Shown one piece after another: positions 16,207 to 26,036 of a DNA stretch of 64,000 nt. Location: the NCBI RefSeq assembly GCF_020709055.1, contig NZ_JAJFCK010000001.1, positions 1 to 64,000 of the forward strand, in the 5' to 3' direction. Position 1 is the stretch's first letter, and each line of letters opens with the position of its first letter. The notes under the pieces are model-generated. The model had not been told where the DNA came from and made no database searches. It saw only the letters and a program-made list of their open reading frames with translations. The position numbers and the translations under genes were made by a program. Origin of the DNA: Ruminococcus callidus. GTDB taxonomy: Bacteria; Bacillota; Clostridia; Oscillospirales; Ruminococcaceae.

Positions 16207-18894
16207 ATGGGTATTTTTAGTAAACTATTCGGCTCCTACAGTACACGCGAACTCGCTCGCATTGAGCCGTTAAAAAAGAAAGTCTTAGATCTGGATGAGG
16301 AATATACAGCTCTTTCTGATGCAGATCTCAAAGAAAAAACCAATGAATTCCGAGATCGTCTGGAAGACGGCGAAACTCTGGAAAGCATGGAAGCGGAGGC
16401 TCTGGCGACGGTTCGTGAAGCGGCTTACCGTGTCCTTGGAAAAAAACCGTTCCCGGTACAGATCATTGGTGCAATTGTCCTGCATCAGGGGCGTATTGCC
16501 GAAATGAAGACCGGTGAAGGTAAAACTTTGGTTGCATGTGTTGCAGCTTATCTGAATGCGCTGACCGGAAAGGGCGTTCACGTTGTAACGGTCAATGACT
16601 ACCTGGCAAAAACACAGTCCGATGAAATGGGAAAGGTTCTGCGTTTCCTCGGTCTGACAGTTGGATGTATTCTCCACGGTCTGACAAACGACCAGCGTCG
16701 GGAAGCTTATGCGTGTGATGTTACATATGGCACCAACAACGAACTCGGATTCGATTATCTGCGTGACAATATGGTCATCTACAAAAAGGACAAGGTTCAG
16801 CGCGGTCATAACTTTGCCATCGTGGACGAGGTGGACTCCATCCTGATTGATGAAGCAAGAACGCCTCTGATCATTTCCGGAAAGGGCGATAAGTCCACTG
16901 CACTGTATGGTGTCGTAGACAAGTTTGCCAAGACGCTGGAACCTGCCACTGTCGTAGAAATGGATGACAAACAGGATCAGGAAACTGTCAACGAAAATGC
17001 TGACTACATCATTGATGAAAAGGCAAAAACCGCAACTATCACAAGACGCGGTGTCAAGAAAGCAGAGGAATACTTTGCAGTTGAAAACCTGATGGATCCG
17101 GAAAATATGACACTGCTGCACCACATCAACCAGGCAATCAAGGCAAACGGTGTGATGCGGAAGGATATCGACTACATCGTAGAAGACGGCGAAGTTATCA
17201 TCATCGATGAGTTCACCGGACGTAAGATGCTGGGTCGCCGTTTCAATGACGGACTGCACCAGGCAATTGAGGCAAAGGAAAACGTAAAGGTTGCACAGGA
17301 GTCCAAGACACTGGCAACCATCACATTCCAGAACTATTTCCGCCTGTACACCAAGCTCTCCGGTATGACCGGTACTGCAATGACCGAGGAAGATGAATTC
17401 CGTGAGATCTATAAGCTGGACGTTATTGCAATTCCTACCAATCGTCCTGTGAAAAGAATTGACCATACCGACTTGATCTATCGGACTGAAAAGGCAAAGT
17501 ACAAGGCAATCATCGAACAGATTGCAGAGTGTCATGAAAAGGGTCAGCCGGTTCTGGTTGGTACTATTTCCATCGAAAAATCGGAGCTGCTCTCCGCAAT
17601 GCTGAAACGCAAGGGCATCAAACACGAAGTCCTGAATGCAAAGTATCATGCAAAGGAAGCAGAAATCGTTGCACAGGCCGGAAAGCTGGGCGCCGTTACT
17701 ATCGCAACCAATATGGCTGGACGTGGTACAGACATCATGCTCGGCGGTAACGCAGAATTTTTGGCAAAAGCCGAGATGCGGAAGCGGGAGTATCCGGAGG
17801 AAATTATCACGGCTGCTATTGGCTATGCGGATACCGATGATGAGGAAGTTCTGGCAGCAAGAGCCGTATATCAGGAACTGTACAAGAAGTTTGGTGAAGA
17901 AGTCAAGGAAAAGGCAGTCGCTGTCAAGGAGGCAGGCGGTCTGTACATCCTTGGTACAGAACGTCATGAATCCCGCCGTATCGACAACCAGCTCCGTGGT
18001 CGTTCCGGCCGTCAGGGTGACGAGGGCGAGAGCCGGTTCTTCCTGTCTGTTGAGGATGATCTGATGCGTATTTTCGCAGGTGACCGTCTGGAAAACATGA
18101 TGCGTGCACTGAATGTGGATGAGGACATGCCGATTGAGAGTAAGTCTCTGACCAAGATCATTGAGTCTTCTCAGCGAAAGGTTGAGGGACGCAACTTCAA
18201 CATCCGTAAGAATGTCCTGAACTACGACGATGTTATGAACACACAGCGTGAGATCATCTACAAGCAGCGTTCTCAGGTTCTGGATGGGGAAGATATCCAC
18301 GACAGCATCATCAAGATGATCGAAGATCTGATTTGCGGCACCGTAAAGCAATACATCAACGAAGAGGTTACTGATCACACACAGTGGAATCTGGTTGGGC
18401 TCCGTGACCACTTCCTGGGCTGGATTACAGAAGAAGATGATTTGGAATACAACGACACTGACCTTGCCGGATTGACCCTTGATGATATTGTTAAGGCACT
18501 GACCGAAAAGGCAAAGGAACTCTATGCAGCGAAGGAAGAGGAGTACGGTTCCGATGTGATGCGTGAGTTGGAGCGTGTTGTACTTCTGAAGGTTGTTGAT
18601 ACCAAGTGGATGGCACACATCGACGATATGAACGAATTGAAGAAGGGTATCGGACTCCGTGCATACGGTCAGCAGAACCCGGTTGTAGAATACCGCTACG
18701 AGGGCTTCGAGATGTTCGACGCAATGGTTGCTTCCATTCAGGAGGACACCGTCCGCATGCTGTTGACAGTAAAGCTCCAAAAGAATCAGGCACCGGAACG
18801 GGAACAGGTTTCCCAGCCGGATGCACCGAATGCTGGCGCAGGGGATGGAAGCTTCAGCGGACAGCGCCGCAACCCCAATAAGAAGAAAAAGTAA
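16207..18894 (+). CDS. secA: Preprotein translocase ATPase SecA
   Basis: An 895-aa ATPase that drives protein export through SecYEG at the inner face of the membrane. Nucleotide-binding motifs are intact: Walker A MKTGEGKT near residue 100 and the [15 protein letters not shown] segment near 210, with the second RecA fold containing NMAGRGTDI and [15 protein letters not shown] elements. The usual N-terminal MGIFSKLFG fixes the ATG at 16207, preceded by AAGGCGG; a longer frame from 16162 is rejected. The C-terminus ends in a short Gly/Ser-rich then Arg/Lys-rich tail (NPNKKKK) and lacks the Cys-rich SEC-C zinc motif found in many SecA proteins. Monocistronic, with its own promoter and terminator. 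Confidence 0.97.
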   Translation: MGIFSKLFGSYSTRELARIEPLKKKVLDLDEEYTALSDADLKEKTNEFRDRLEDGETLESMEAEALATVREAAYRVLGKKPFPVQIIGAIVLHQGRIAEMKTGEGKTLVACVAAYLNALTGKGVHVVTVNDYLAKTQSDEMGKVLRFLGLTVGCILHGLTNDQRREAYACDVTYGTNNELGFDYLRDNMVIYKKDKVQRGHNFAIVDEVDSILIDEARTPLIISGKGDKSTALYGVVDKFAKTLEPATVVEMDDKQDQETVNENADYIIDEKAKTATITRRGVKKAEEYFAVENLMDPENMTLLHHINQAIKANGVMRKDIDYIVEDGEVIIIDEFTGRKMLGRRFNDGLHQAIEAKENVKVAQESKTLATITFQNYFRLYTKLSGMTGTAMTEEDEFREIYKLDVIAIPTNRPVKRIDHTDLIYRTEKAKYKAIIEQIAECHEKGQPVLVGTISIEKSELLSAMLKRKGIKHEVLNAKYHAKEAEIVAQAGKLGAVTIATNMAGRGTDIMLGGNAEFLAKAEMRKREYPEEIITAAIGYADTDDEEVLAARAVYQELYKKFGEEVKEKAVAVKEAGGLYILGTERHESRRIDNQLRGRSGRQGDEGESRFFLSVEDDLMRIFAGDRLENMMRALNVDEDMPIESKSLTKIIESSQRKVEGRNFNIRKNVLNYDDVMNTQREIIYKQRSQVLDGEDIHDSIIKMIEDLICGTVKQYINEEVTDHTQWNLVGLRDHFLGWITEEDDLEYNDTDLAGLTLDDIVKALTEKAKELYAAKEEEYGSDVMRELERVVLLKVVDTKWMAHIDDMNELKKGIGLRAYGQQNPVVEYRYEGFEMFDAMVASIQEDTVRMLLTVKLQKNQAPEREQVSQPDAPNAGAGDGSFSGQRRNPNKKKK

Positions 18895-18912
18895 AATCCA
18901 AATGTAAATAAC

Positions 18913-18956
18913 GGAAAACGGGGGACATGGCAATTTGCTGTGCTCCCTGTTTTTCC
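18913..18956 (+). terminator. Intrinsic terminator after secA
   Basis: GGAAAACGGGGGACATGGCA pairs imperfectly with a GCTGTGCTCCCTGTTTTTCC arm across a short AT loop. The T run lies inside the descending arm, consistent with a bidirectional-looking but plus-strand terminator just before the methyltransferase gene. Confidence 0.6.
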
Positions 18957-18968
18957 ATGGAGGTCTAT

Positions 18969-19727
18969 ATGGAAGAAACCGGATATGAAACCTTTGCCTT
19001 CTACTACGATTCTCTGACGAAAAATATCAATTACGACGAACGTGCAGAATATTTCGACCGCCTGATTCAAACATTTCTCCATTCCAGCGGAAATGTTCTG
19101 CTGGATCTGGCATGCGGAACCGGAACCATGTCAGAGAAAATGACTAAGCGAGGCTATGATGTCATTGGCGTTGACTATTCTGATAGTATGCTGAACCAAG
19201 CTTTGGAGAAAAAACTTGAAAAAGGGCTTTCCATTCAATATGTCATGCAGGATATGCGGGAGCTGGAATTGTATGGGACGGTGGACGCTACCATTTGTAC
19301 ACTGGACAGTCTGAACCATCTTCCATCGCTTGCGGACGTTACACGGGTTTTTCAGCGTGTGTTTGATGCAACAGAACCGGGCGGCGTTTTTCTATTTGAC
19401 ATGAATACATTGTATAAGCATCGTAAAATACTGGGAAACGAGATCTACCTCTACGAAACTGAAGATGTATACTGTGTCTGGGAAAATGAATTGCAAGATG
19501 ACCAGTGCACTGTTCTGATTACACTACAAATTTTCTCACAGCTGGAAAATGGTCTGTACCGCAGAAAAACAGAATATATTACAGAGCGTGCCTATGCATC
19601 GGAACAGATTCAGGAAGCTTTGAAGAAAGTAGGCTTCCATGTTCTCGGCATTTATCACGCAGACACACTGGAGCCACTGAAAGAAGACAGCCAGCGAATG
19701 GTGGTTGCTGCAAGAAAGGAAGCATAA
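18969..19727 (+). CDS. Class I SAM-dependent methyltransferase
   Basis: A 252-aa Rossmann-fold methyltransferase. The SAM-binding motif I is VLLDLACGTGTMSEKM near residues 40-55, followed by the acidic end of strand 2 (GVDYSDSML). The opening ETFAFYYDSLTKNI resembles the YxxFAxxYDxLM pattern of a Firmicute methyltransferase family usually found near cell-envelope or ribosomal-silencing genes; its substrate is not known. GGAGG lies 5 bases before the ATG at 18969, which is why the upstream in-frame ATGs are rejected. It is separated from hslO by only 2 nt and forms an operon with hslO and the VanZ-like gene. Confidence 0.8.
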   Translation: MEETGYETFAFYYDSLTKNINYDERAEYFDRLIQTFLHSSGNVLLDLACGTGTMSEKMTKRGYDVIGVDYSDSMLNQALEKKLEKGLSIQYVMQDMRELELYGTVDATICTLDSLNHLPSLADVTRVFQRVFDATEPGGVFLFDMNTLYKHRKILGNEIYLYETEDVYCVWENELQDDQCTVLITLQIFSQLENGLYRRKTEYITERAYASEQIQEALKKVGFHVLGIYHADTLEPLKEDSQRMVVAARKEA

Positions 19728-19729
19728 TT

Positions 19730-20629
19730 ATGGGTATTTTAAAACGTGCCATTGCGAAAGATGCCTCTGTTGTCGCATGTGCAATTGATGCAACAGACAT
19801 CGTATCACAGATCGAATCGATTCATCAGACATCAGCAGTTGTTACCGCAGCTCTGGGACGTTTGAGCATTGCTGCAAGCATGATGGGATATGGATTGAAA
19901 AGCGAAAATGACAGCGTAACACTTCGTGTCAAAGGAAACGGTCCCACAGGAATGCTGACTGCAGTTGCCGACAGCCATGGCAATGTCAAAGCGGATGTGG
20001 AACATCCTGTTGTAGAAATTCCACTGAACGCACAGGGAAAGCTGGATGTCGGCGGTGCTGTCGGCAATGATGGAACCCTTTCCGTAGTCAAGGATTTGGG
20101 ATTGAAAGAACCATATGTCGGAATCGTCCCCTTGGTATCCGGTGAAATTGCAGAAGATATTGCGCAGTACTTTGCCACAAGCGAACAGACACCGACTGTA
20201 TGCGGACTCGGCGTTCTTGTAAATCCGGATCTTTCTGTCAAGGTTGCAGGCGGATATCTGATTCAGCTGCTCCCGTTTGCCAGTGATGCATGCATCGATA
20301 CCATCGAAAATAACCTGAAATCAATGCCTCCGGTGACTACAATGATGACACAGGGAATGACGGCAGAGCAAATCGCTCTGCGGCTTTTGGACGGTTTGGA
20401 GCCGAATCTGCTGGATGAATCCGAGGTGGCATATCACTGTGATTGCAGCCGTATCCGCACGGAAAAAGTACTGGCCGCACTTGGCGAAAAAGGACTCACC
20501 AATCTGGCAGAAGAGGGAAAGCCCATCGAGGTTTGCTGCCATTTCTGCAAAAAAGTATACACTTTCCAGCCAGAAGAACTGAAAGCCATGGCATTGCAAG
20601 TTGCAGGGAATCATACAGATGAAGCGTAA
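19730..20629 (+). CDS. hslO: Redox-regulated chaperone Hsp33
   Basis: A 299-aa holdase chaperone switched on by oxidation. The N-terminal substrate-binding domain begins with the usual ILKRAIAKDASVV. The C-terminal redox switch has the zinc-binding cysteines CDCS (about 233-235) and CCHFCKK (about 265), giving the expected CxC...CxxC arrangement. The ATG at 19730 follows an AAAGGAAG site; a longer in-frame extension reaching into the methyltransferase gene is rejected. Its stop overlaps the next start by 11 nt. In an obligate anaerobe it would protect proteins during oxygen exposure. Confidence 0.94.
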   Translation: MGILKRAIAKDASVVACAIDATDIVSQIESIHQTSAVVTAALGRLSIAASMMGYGLKSENDSVTLRVKGNGPTGMLTAVADSHGNVKADVEHPVVEIPLNAQGKLDVGGAVGNDGTLSVVKDLGLKEPYVGIVPLVSGEIAEDIAQYFATSEQTPTVCGLGVLVNPDLSVKVAGGYLIQLLPFASDACIDTIENNLKSMPPVTTMMTQGMTAEQIALRLLDGLEPNLLDESEVAYHCDCSRIRTEKVLAALGEKGLTNLAEEGKPIEVCCHFCKKVYTFQPEELKAMALQVAGNHTDEA

Positions 20630-21101
20630 GAAAAAGCTGATCTTTTTAGTTGTCATTCTTGCTGTATGGCTGTTTCTCATGCTGCACCTCTCTTCGGCAA
20701 ATGGAAAAACCACTTTGCAGGAGAGTATGGCGTTGTCAGAATTTCTTGGAAAGTGGATTTACCATACCCCTTCTGAGGCACAGCTGCACACATTAAATTT
20801 GCATCTCAGAAAATTGGCGCACGTGTTCCTATATCTGATATTTGGCGGACTGAATGCAATTCTTTGGAACTTGCTTCTAGAAAAGCATGCCTTATGGAAG
20901 CGTACTGTTCCGGCAATTGTTCTCAGCATATTTGTTGCATTTGCAGACGAACTGCATAAAATCCCAATTGCGGGAAGACATTTCTCTTTTTCTGAATCCG
21001 TACTCAATGCAGTGAGTGCATGCATCACGATCTTGCTTCTCTTTCTGTTCTACCATCGACGAGAAAAATCGCTGCAAACACACAACGATAAAACAAATTA
21101 A
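20619..21101 (+). CDS. VanZ-family membrane protein
   Basis: A 160-aa integral membrane protein with four predicted hydrophobic helices (about 6-22, 65-85, 95-115 and 128-148). It has the VanZ-like features: an early LSS motif after the first helix, HxxRKLAHVFLYLIFG (conserved Lys/His before helix 2), and ADELHKIPIAGRHFSFSESVLN, the DExxQ-like loop shared by the family. VanZ proteins affect teicoplanin sensitivity in enterococci, but most chromosomal relatives have no known role. Translation overlaps hslO, with an AGGGA site inside that gene. Confidence 0.8.
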   Translation: MKRKKKLIFLVVILAVWLFLMLHLSSANGKTTLQESMALSEFLGKWIYHTPSEAQLHTLNLHLRKLAHVFLYLIFGGLNAILWNLLLEKHALWKRTVPAIVLSIFVAFADELHKIPIAGRHFSFSESVLNAVSACITILLLFLFYHRREKSLQTHNDKTN

Positions 21102-21116
21102 CTGCGATTTAAACAA

Positions 21117-21167
21117 AAAACGACGTTCATTCAGGCACATATTTTCTGAATGGATGCCGTTTTTTTC
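21117..21167 (+). terminator. Intrinsic terminator after the hslO operon
   Basis: An AAAACGACGTTCATTCAG arm pairs, with two internal mismatches, with CTGAATGGATGCCGTTTT across a 12-nt loop and ends in a run of seven T. Confidence 0.75.
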
Positions 21168-21186
21168 GCAATTTTGTTCAAAATGC

Positions 21187-21215
21187 TTTACTTTTCGAGA
21201 AAAATATTGTATAAT
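21187..21215 (+). promoter_or_regulatory. Promoter of the second AraC-family gene
   Basis: TTTACT (21187-21192) and TATAAT (21210-21215) have 17-bp spacing, about 50 bp before the start codon. Confidence 0.5.
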
Positions 21216-21266
21216 AAAATATATGGAATGCCGAAAGTCGTGTTCCTTATCATGAGAAAGGATGTG

Positions 21267-22151
21267 ATGTTTGTGGAAATTCAGAACAAGAGTCTGAATT
21301 TGTTTTCCAATGACTGGACTAACTCAGAGCGCATTTTATGGACGCCGTCCAGCACAACGAAAAAAGCACTTCTTTATGTACAGGAGATTGGAACACTAAC
21401 CGTAAAAAAAGCACATGAAAGTCCAAGAAGTGCACTGGATTCCTATTTGTTTGTCATGGTATTGGAAGGAAACGGTACCTTTACTGTAAAAAATAAATCA
21501 TATTATTTACACGAAGAGAATATCATCTTTTTAAACTGCAACAACGCCTATTCCCATTGCAGCAGTTCTGACAACCCGTGGAAAATTGCATGGATTCACT
21601 TCAACGGCTGCACTGCAGCAGCATTGTATGAGTTATTCGAGCAGCGCAATCCGTCTATTGTGATTTCTGCCAGCTTAGAGCCGTACAAGATTCTTTTCGA
21701 GCAAATCAAAAATACACTGAAAAATGAAGAGTTAAACTGCGAATTATATGCATCCCAATATCTCTCCCAGCTAACCACAATGCTAATTACCGCATCGCAG
21801 GAGGAGCATCAGCGCAGCGCACGGGAGAGTATTGAAAAATGGGAGAAAATCCGCCTTTACTTAGAGGAGCATTTTGCGGAAAAAATCACACTGGAAGATC
21901 TAAGCCAGCGCTTTTCCATCAGCAAATACTACATGCTCCGCGAATTCAAAAAGCAATATGGTGTCACCATTATGCAGTACCTGAATCAATGTCGCATGAA
22001 TCATGCCAAAAAGCTGCTGCGGTTCACCGAACTGTCTGTGGAAAAGATTGCAGAGAGTTGCGGAATTCCGGATGCCAGCTATTTTAACCGCACTTTCCGT
22101 GCTTCCGAGGGTCTTTCCGCTGGTTCTTTCCGAAATCAATGGAAGAATTAA
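21267..22151 (+). CDS. AraC-family transcriptional regulator
   Basis: A 294-aa regulator with an N-terminal cupin sensor (YLFVMVLEGNGTF, later WKIAWIHFNG, the signature of the arabinose-binding-type domain) and a C-terminal pair of helix-turn-helix motifs (ITLEDLSQRFSISKYYMLRE and a second ending SYFNRTFRASEG). The ATG at 21267 has AAAGGA 4 bases upstream, a tight spacing; ATG 21252 and GTG 21273 are alternatives. Its last codons overlap the 3' end of the EamA gene by 4 bp tail to tail. No sugar-metabolism gene adjoins it, so its regulon is unknown; the GH26 mannanase gene just beyond the transporter is a candidate target. Confidence 0.85.
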   Translation: MFVEIQNKSLNLFSNDWTNSERILWTPSSTTKKALLYVQEIGTLTVKKAHESPRSALDSYLFVMVLEGNGTFTVKNKSYYLHEENIIFLNCNNAYSHCSSSDNPWKIAWIHFNGCTAAALYELFEQRNPSIVISASLEPYKILFEQIKNTLKNEELNCELYASQYLSQLTTMLITASQEEHQRSARESIEKWEKIRLYLEEHFAEKITLEDLSQRFSISKYYMLREFKKQYGVTIMQYLNQCRMNHAKKLLRFTELSVEKIAESCGIPDASYFNRTFRASEGLSAGSFRNQWKN

Positions 22152-23095
22152 ACTTTCGCTTCTTTTTTGCGGTTAACAAAGTAAATTCCGCTGCATACGA
22201 GAAGCAGCGCGGCAATGGTCTGCAACCGAATTTCATCCCATTCCTTTAAGATGATCGCTGAAAGGAACACACCGAACACCTGATTCATAAATCCGTATAC
22301 CGTGACTTTTGAAACCGGATTATATTGCAGCAGAATTCCCCAAACGGTATAGGCGGCCGCAGAAATCATTGCCATGTAGATCATCAACAGGACAGGGGAG
22401 AAGCCTTGAAATGACAGGTGTCCTCCGGCAAGCACACCTATAACAGAAATACAAAGACCGCCAAATAAAAATTGATATCCGCTGAGCATCACTGAATTCT
22501 CCGTCTTGGAAAACTTTTTCAGGAAAATAGGGGAGAGCGCATTGGCGATATTGGAGATCAAAAGAGCGCCCTCTCCGTTCCACGAAAAGCCAAAATCCAA
22601 GCTCCGAAGATTCTGAAAGCTAATGAGAAAAATTCCGGAAAAACCCAGAATACAGCCTGCAAGTTTCGAGGAAGTCAGCTTTTCCTGCCGAAAAATCAGA
22701 CAGACAAACAAAATCGAAAACAAAACACCTGTCCCGCCAAAGATGGAGCTTTTCACTGCAGTGGTATGTGCCAGTCCAATGTAAAAGAAAACGTATTGCA
22801 AAATCGTCTGGAACAGACTGACAATGCCAATTTTGGGAAGCGCTGATTTCCGGAAAAGCAGGACTTTTCTCTGAAGAAGACTCCCAAATAAAATAACAAG
22901 GATCCCCGCTAAGAAAAAGCGCACGCCGGCAAATAACAGCTGTGATGCCGTATCCTCTGAGGCAATGTGAAATAGCCGATATCCCGTCTTGATGCAGGGG
23001 AACGCACTGCCCCAGAGTGCTGTGCACAGCAAAGCAAGGAAACAAACGATCACAGGGCGTTGCAGAAGTTGACTTGTTTTTTTCGTATGCAACAT
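22148..23095 (-). CDS. EamA-family (DMT superfamily) transporter
   Basis: A 315-aa inner-membrane transporter with about ten predicted helices in two EamA repeats of five, the standard layout for drug/metabolite exporters. Near the first helix is LCTALWGSAFPCIKTGY, the conserved WGSxF of the family. The ATG at 23095 gives a normal length and is preceded by AGAAAGAAG. Substrate is unknown; relatives export amino acids or other small metabolites. It has its own promoter and shares a 4-bp overlapping end with the AraC gene. Confidence 0.85.
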   Translation of the reverse strand: MLHTKKTSQLLQRPVIVCFLALLCTALWGSAFPCIKTGYRLFHIASEDTASQLLFAGVRFFLAGILVILFGSLLQRKVLLFRKSALPKIGIVSLFQTILQYVFFYIGLAHTTAVKSSIFGGTGVLFSILFVCLIFRQEKLTSSKLAGCILGFSGIFLISFQNLRSLDFGFSWNGEGALLISNIANALSPIFLKKFSKTENSVMLSGYQFLFGGLCISVIGVLAGGHLSFQGFSPVLLMIYMAMISAAAYTVWGILLQYNPVSKVTVYGFMNQVFGVFLSAIILKEWDEIRLQTIAALLLVCSGIYFVNRKKEAKV

Positions 23096-23125
23096 CAAAT
23101 TCACTTCTTTCTGATTGATTTTCTT

Positions 23126-23154
23126 ATTATAGCACATTTCTCCAGAAAAGACAA
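23126..23154 (-). promoter_or_regulatory. Promoter of the EamA transporter gene
   Basis: On the minus strand TTGTCT (23154-23149) and TATAAT (23131-23126) are 17 bp apart, about 30 bp before the start codon. Confidence 0.6.
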
Positions 23155-23156
23155 GA

Positions 23157-23194
23157 AACCGGCGCTGATGACCTTTATGGTATCAGCGCCGGTT
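23157..23194 (-). terminator. Intrinsic terminator of the GH26 gene
   Basis: AACCGGCGCTGAT and ATCAGCGCCGGTT form a perfect 13-bp stem with a 12-nt loop, followed on the minus strand by a T-rich stretch. It lies 45 bp past the GH26 stop. Confidence 0.85.
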
Positions 23195-23238
23195 TTCATT
23201 ACAATGCCATATTGAATGATTAGTTTGCCAACCGGATT

Positions 23239-25752
23239 TTACTTTACCGGAAGTTCGTTGATCAGGTGTACGAGGAACTTCAGCAGGGTCATGCTGTCGT
23301 CCGCAGTAACAGTTCCGTTGGAATCGCAGTCTGCATTTGCCTTTGCAGTAGCATTCAGCTCTACCGTGCCAGCAACAGCCTTGTTCAGCAATACTGCGTC
23401 TGCCAGATCAACGCTGCCGTCCAAGTTCACATCGCCATAGAAAACATCCGTCGGATTTACCACAACTTCAGAGGTCGTAGTTTCTGTGGTTGTCTCAGAT
23501 TCCTTGGTCGTCTCGGATTCCTTGCTGGTGTCAGAAGTTTCCACAGCAGTGGTAGTGGTCTCACCGGACTCCGATGTGGTAGTCGTAACTTTCACAGAAG
23601 TTGTGGTCTCTTCCAGTGTTGTTGTTGTGGTTGCTTCTGTGGTCTCCTCGGTCGTAACCTCTTCCTTAGATTCCGGCAGATATGCATCGGTCAGAACGAC
23701 ATTGGAAGTCGCAATGCTTTCACCAGGACCATCATTTGCCCACCAAATCTGAACCATACCGTCGGTCTGCTTCTTTACCACTTCGACAATTTTAGCGATC
23801 AGATCCTCGTCTGTTACAGTATCCTTTCCGTTGTTGTAAGTGATGTTGTATACATCCTTATCCAAATCAACGGAAATCGTGCCGGACTTTGAAATCTCCC
23901 ACTTATAGGAAACCCAGTAATCCGTACCATCTACAGTTGCAGATACGCCAAGACAGCCGTTAGCAAAGGCAACATTGGAATTGGCTTCAAATACCAGATA
24001 TACCGTCTTACCCATAGACTTCGGCGCAAAGCTGATATTGTAGTTTCCGCTATCCTCGGTGATTTTTGCGTGGATACCCTCAGTTGTCTGACTGGTTGTG
24101 GTAGTCGTTTTTGTCGTGGTGGTAGTTTCAGAGCCGTCTGAAGTAGTAGTCGGTTTCGTTGTGATTGTTCCGCCGTTGCTGTACAGATCATCCGGCAGCT
24201 CATCCAGTGTGATGCAGTAGTCACTCTGGTACATCTCGATCAAATCGTCCTTCTTATTGAAAAGCTCGTTGGTCAGGAAGTTGGTGCTGTCCGATCCGCC
24301 ATCATACCACGGGCAGAAATACAGCCAGCCAGCCTTTTCTGCAGTCAGATTGCCAACTGTCGGAATGCTGTCGTTCTCAGACATTGCAACCATCTTCTTG
24401 CTATCATACTTCTGCATGATGCTATAGAATGTGCTGCTGATGGCGCTGTCATTGTGATTGAGCACTGCCGAGCCGCTAGACCAGTCAGTGCAGTTATACT
24501 TATCGTATGCGATCAGGTCAACATACTCATCTCCCGGATACCAATCCGCAGAAGTTTCATATGCATAGCTGTTCCATTCCCAAATCAGGTTGTGCAAACC
24601 ATATTCCTCGGTCAGGGTCTTGTAAGTCAGCTTCCACAGTTCCTTGTAAACCTTCGAACCGGACTTGCCCCACCAGAACCAAGAACCAGTCTCTCCGCCG
24701 CCGCCTTCTGCTTCATGCAGCGGGCGGAAGATGAGCGGAACATTGGCATCCTGAAGCTTCTGCAGTTCAGCAGCCAGATTCTTCAGGCAAAGCATATAAT
24801 ACTCGTATTCCTTGGTACCTTCAACGATTGCCTTGGAGGTATCGAAATCAGTTTCCTTCGGAACATAAGTAGCATCTGCCCATGCAACGCTGTCACCCAG
24901 TGTATAGCTGGAGAAGTTCTTCGGAACGGTAATATGCCAGGAAGCGGTTGCGATACCCTGCTTGCTTGAATCATACGGATTGTTGTTGACCCACTCAATG
25001 ATACGATTGGTCGTGCCGTCCTCGCTGCCATACAGCGGATTGCAGTTCAGGTAGTCGAAGCCACGGATTGCCGGAAGCTTTCCGGTGGTATCCTTGATAT
25101 AGTCGAATTCATAGGGGAAATCGTGCGGACCATACTTGTAGATTTCCTGCTGTCCAGAAATGATGTGCTCACCGTAAACGCTTGCCATGTAGGACATCAG
25201 GCTCTGTGCCTGAGAAGTTGCGCTCGGGTCGCAGCAGGTCGTCTGAGAAGCAGAGATATCCGGAAGGGAAGCCTCTTCAATGGTCAGGTAGTCAATGTCA
25301 GTCCAGCCCCAGCTGCTCTTCACAGTGATTTCATTTTCACCGGCATTCAGTTTCACCGTACCACATGAAACATCAGCCCACTCATTTGCAGCGGTCTCTG
25401 AACAACTAAACTGTCCCTGATCCACACCATTTACAAGCAAATTGTGAAGCTTATCTCCAAACGGTGCAGCATAGCGAATTGTAACATTGTACATGCCTGT
25501 GGATTCTACGGAAACATTTACAGTTGCAGTCTCTCCGCCATTTTCCAAAAATACGAACTTGTCGCCAGAAGCGCCTTCCTGCCAACGCTCTGTTCCATTT
25601 TCCTGAATCGTAGCACCAACAGGAGTGCCATCTTCAAACTCATACTTCTGTGCACCTGCAGCAGACGTTGAGAATGAATAACACAGCATGCAATTGCATG
25701 CCAAAACACTGGCGGTCAACAGCGTCAGTGTTTTTCTTGAAAGTTTTTTCAT
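23239..25752 (-). CDS. Cellulosomal GH26 beta-mannanase with CBM and dockerin
   Basis: An 837-aa secreted enzyme that should cleave beta-1,4-mannan. In order: signal peptide (1 to about 32); a CBM35-like beta-sandwich (about 36-160, YEFEDG to DIDYLTIEE); the GH26 barrel (about 170-520) with the acid/base Glu347 in RPLHEAEGG and the nucleophile Glu459 in MSENDS; a Thr/Ser linker; a second beta-rich module (about 560-695) that may be another carbohydrate-binding domain; a second Thr/Glu-rich linker; and a type I dockerin (about 771-837) with the calcium-loop repeats DVNLDGSVDLADAVLL and DCDSNGTVTADD. The ATG at 25752 follows GAGGAGG. The dockerin implies attachment to a scaffoldin outside this window. 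Family assignment is strong; the second module is unassigned. Confidence 0.92.
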   Translation of the reverse strand: MKKLSRKTLTLLTASVLACNCMLCYSFSTSAAGAQKYEFEDGTPVGATIQENGTERWQEGASGDKFVFLENGGETATVNVSVESTGMYNVTIRYAAPFGDKLHNLLVNGVDQGQFSCSETAANEWADVSCGTVKLNAGENEITVKSSWGWTDIDYLTIEEASLPDISASQTTCCDPSATSQAQSLMSYMASVYGEHIISGQQEIYKYGPHDFPYEFDYIKDTTGKLPAIRGFDYLNCNPLYGSEDGTTNRIIEWVNNNPYDSSKQGIATASWHITVPKNFSSYTLGDSVAWADATYVPKETDFDTSKAIVEGTKEYEYYMLCLKNLAAELQKLQDANVPLIFRPLHEAEGGGGETGSWFWWGKSGSKVYKELWKLTYKTLTEEYGLHNLIWEWNSYAYETSADWYPGDEYVDLIAYDKYNCTDWSSGSAVLNHNDSAISSTFYSIMQKYDSKKMVAMSENDSIPTVGNLTAEKAGWLYFCPWYDGGSDSTNFLTNELFNKKDDLIEMYQSDYCITLDELPDDLYSNGGTITTKPTTTSDGSETTTTTKTTTTTSQTTEGIHAKITEDSGNYNISFAPKSMGKTVYLVFEANSNVAFANGCLGVSATVDGTDYWVSYKWEISKSGTISVDLDKDVYNITYNNGKDTVTDEDLIAKIVEVVKKQTDGMVQIWWANDGPGESIATSNVVLTDAYLPESKEEVTTEETTEATTTTTLEETTTSVKVTTTTSESGETTTTAVETSDTSKESETTKESETTTETTTSEVVVNPTDVFYGDVNLDGSVDLADAVLLNKAVAGTVELNATAKANADCDSNGTVTADDSMTLLKFLVHLINELPVK

Positions 25753-25784
25753 TGGGAACCTCCTCAAATTTTCAAATTAAATAT

Positions 25785-25813
25785 AGTATACCATATTCTC
25801 TGTGGAATGTCAA
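25785..25813 (-). promoter_or_regulatory. Promoter of the GH26 mannanase gene
   Basis: On the minus strand a perfect TTGACA (25813-25808) and TATACT (25790-25785) are 17 bp apart, about 33 bp before the start codon. Confidence 0.75.
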
Positions 25814-25966
25814 TCGTTTTTGTCTTATTTAAACAACTTTTTTATTCTAGTTTCTTATGATATCTTAACAGAGCCAGATTTTCCTATATTTAAATTGATA
25901 ACAAATAGCACAGAAAATACATCGTGTAAAAAGTGCGTAAAATCTTAAAAACTGCGACTTGTCCAC

Positions 25967-25995
25967 TTGTCATTTTTTCATTTTTGTGGTATACT
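25967..25995 (+). promoter_or_regulatory. Promoter of the PAP2 gene
   Basis: TTGTCA (25967-25972) and TATACT (25990-25995) with 17-bp spacing, 42 bp before the ATG. The rest of 25814-25966 is AT-rich with nothing recognisable. Confidence 0.65.
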
Positions 25996-26036
25996 ATGTC
26001 TACAAGCGAATTTCTTTGGGGAAGGAGTGTAAGTCT

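Noticed and set aside
16285..18933. 882-codon minus-strand frame opposite secA
   Set aside because: It is antisense to an unambiguous secA and has a Cys/His/Phe-rich composition typical of shadow frames; no start signal.
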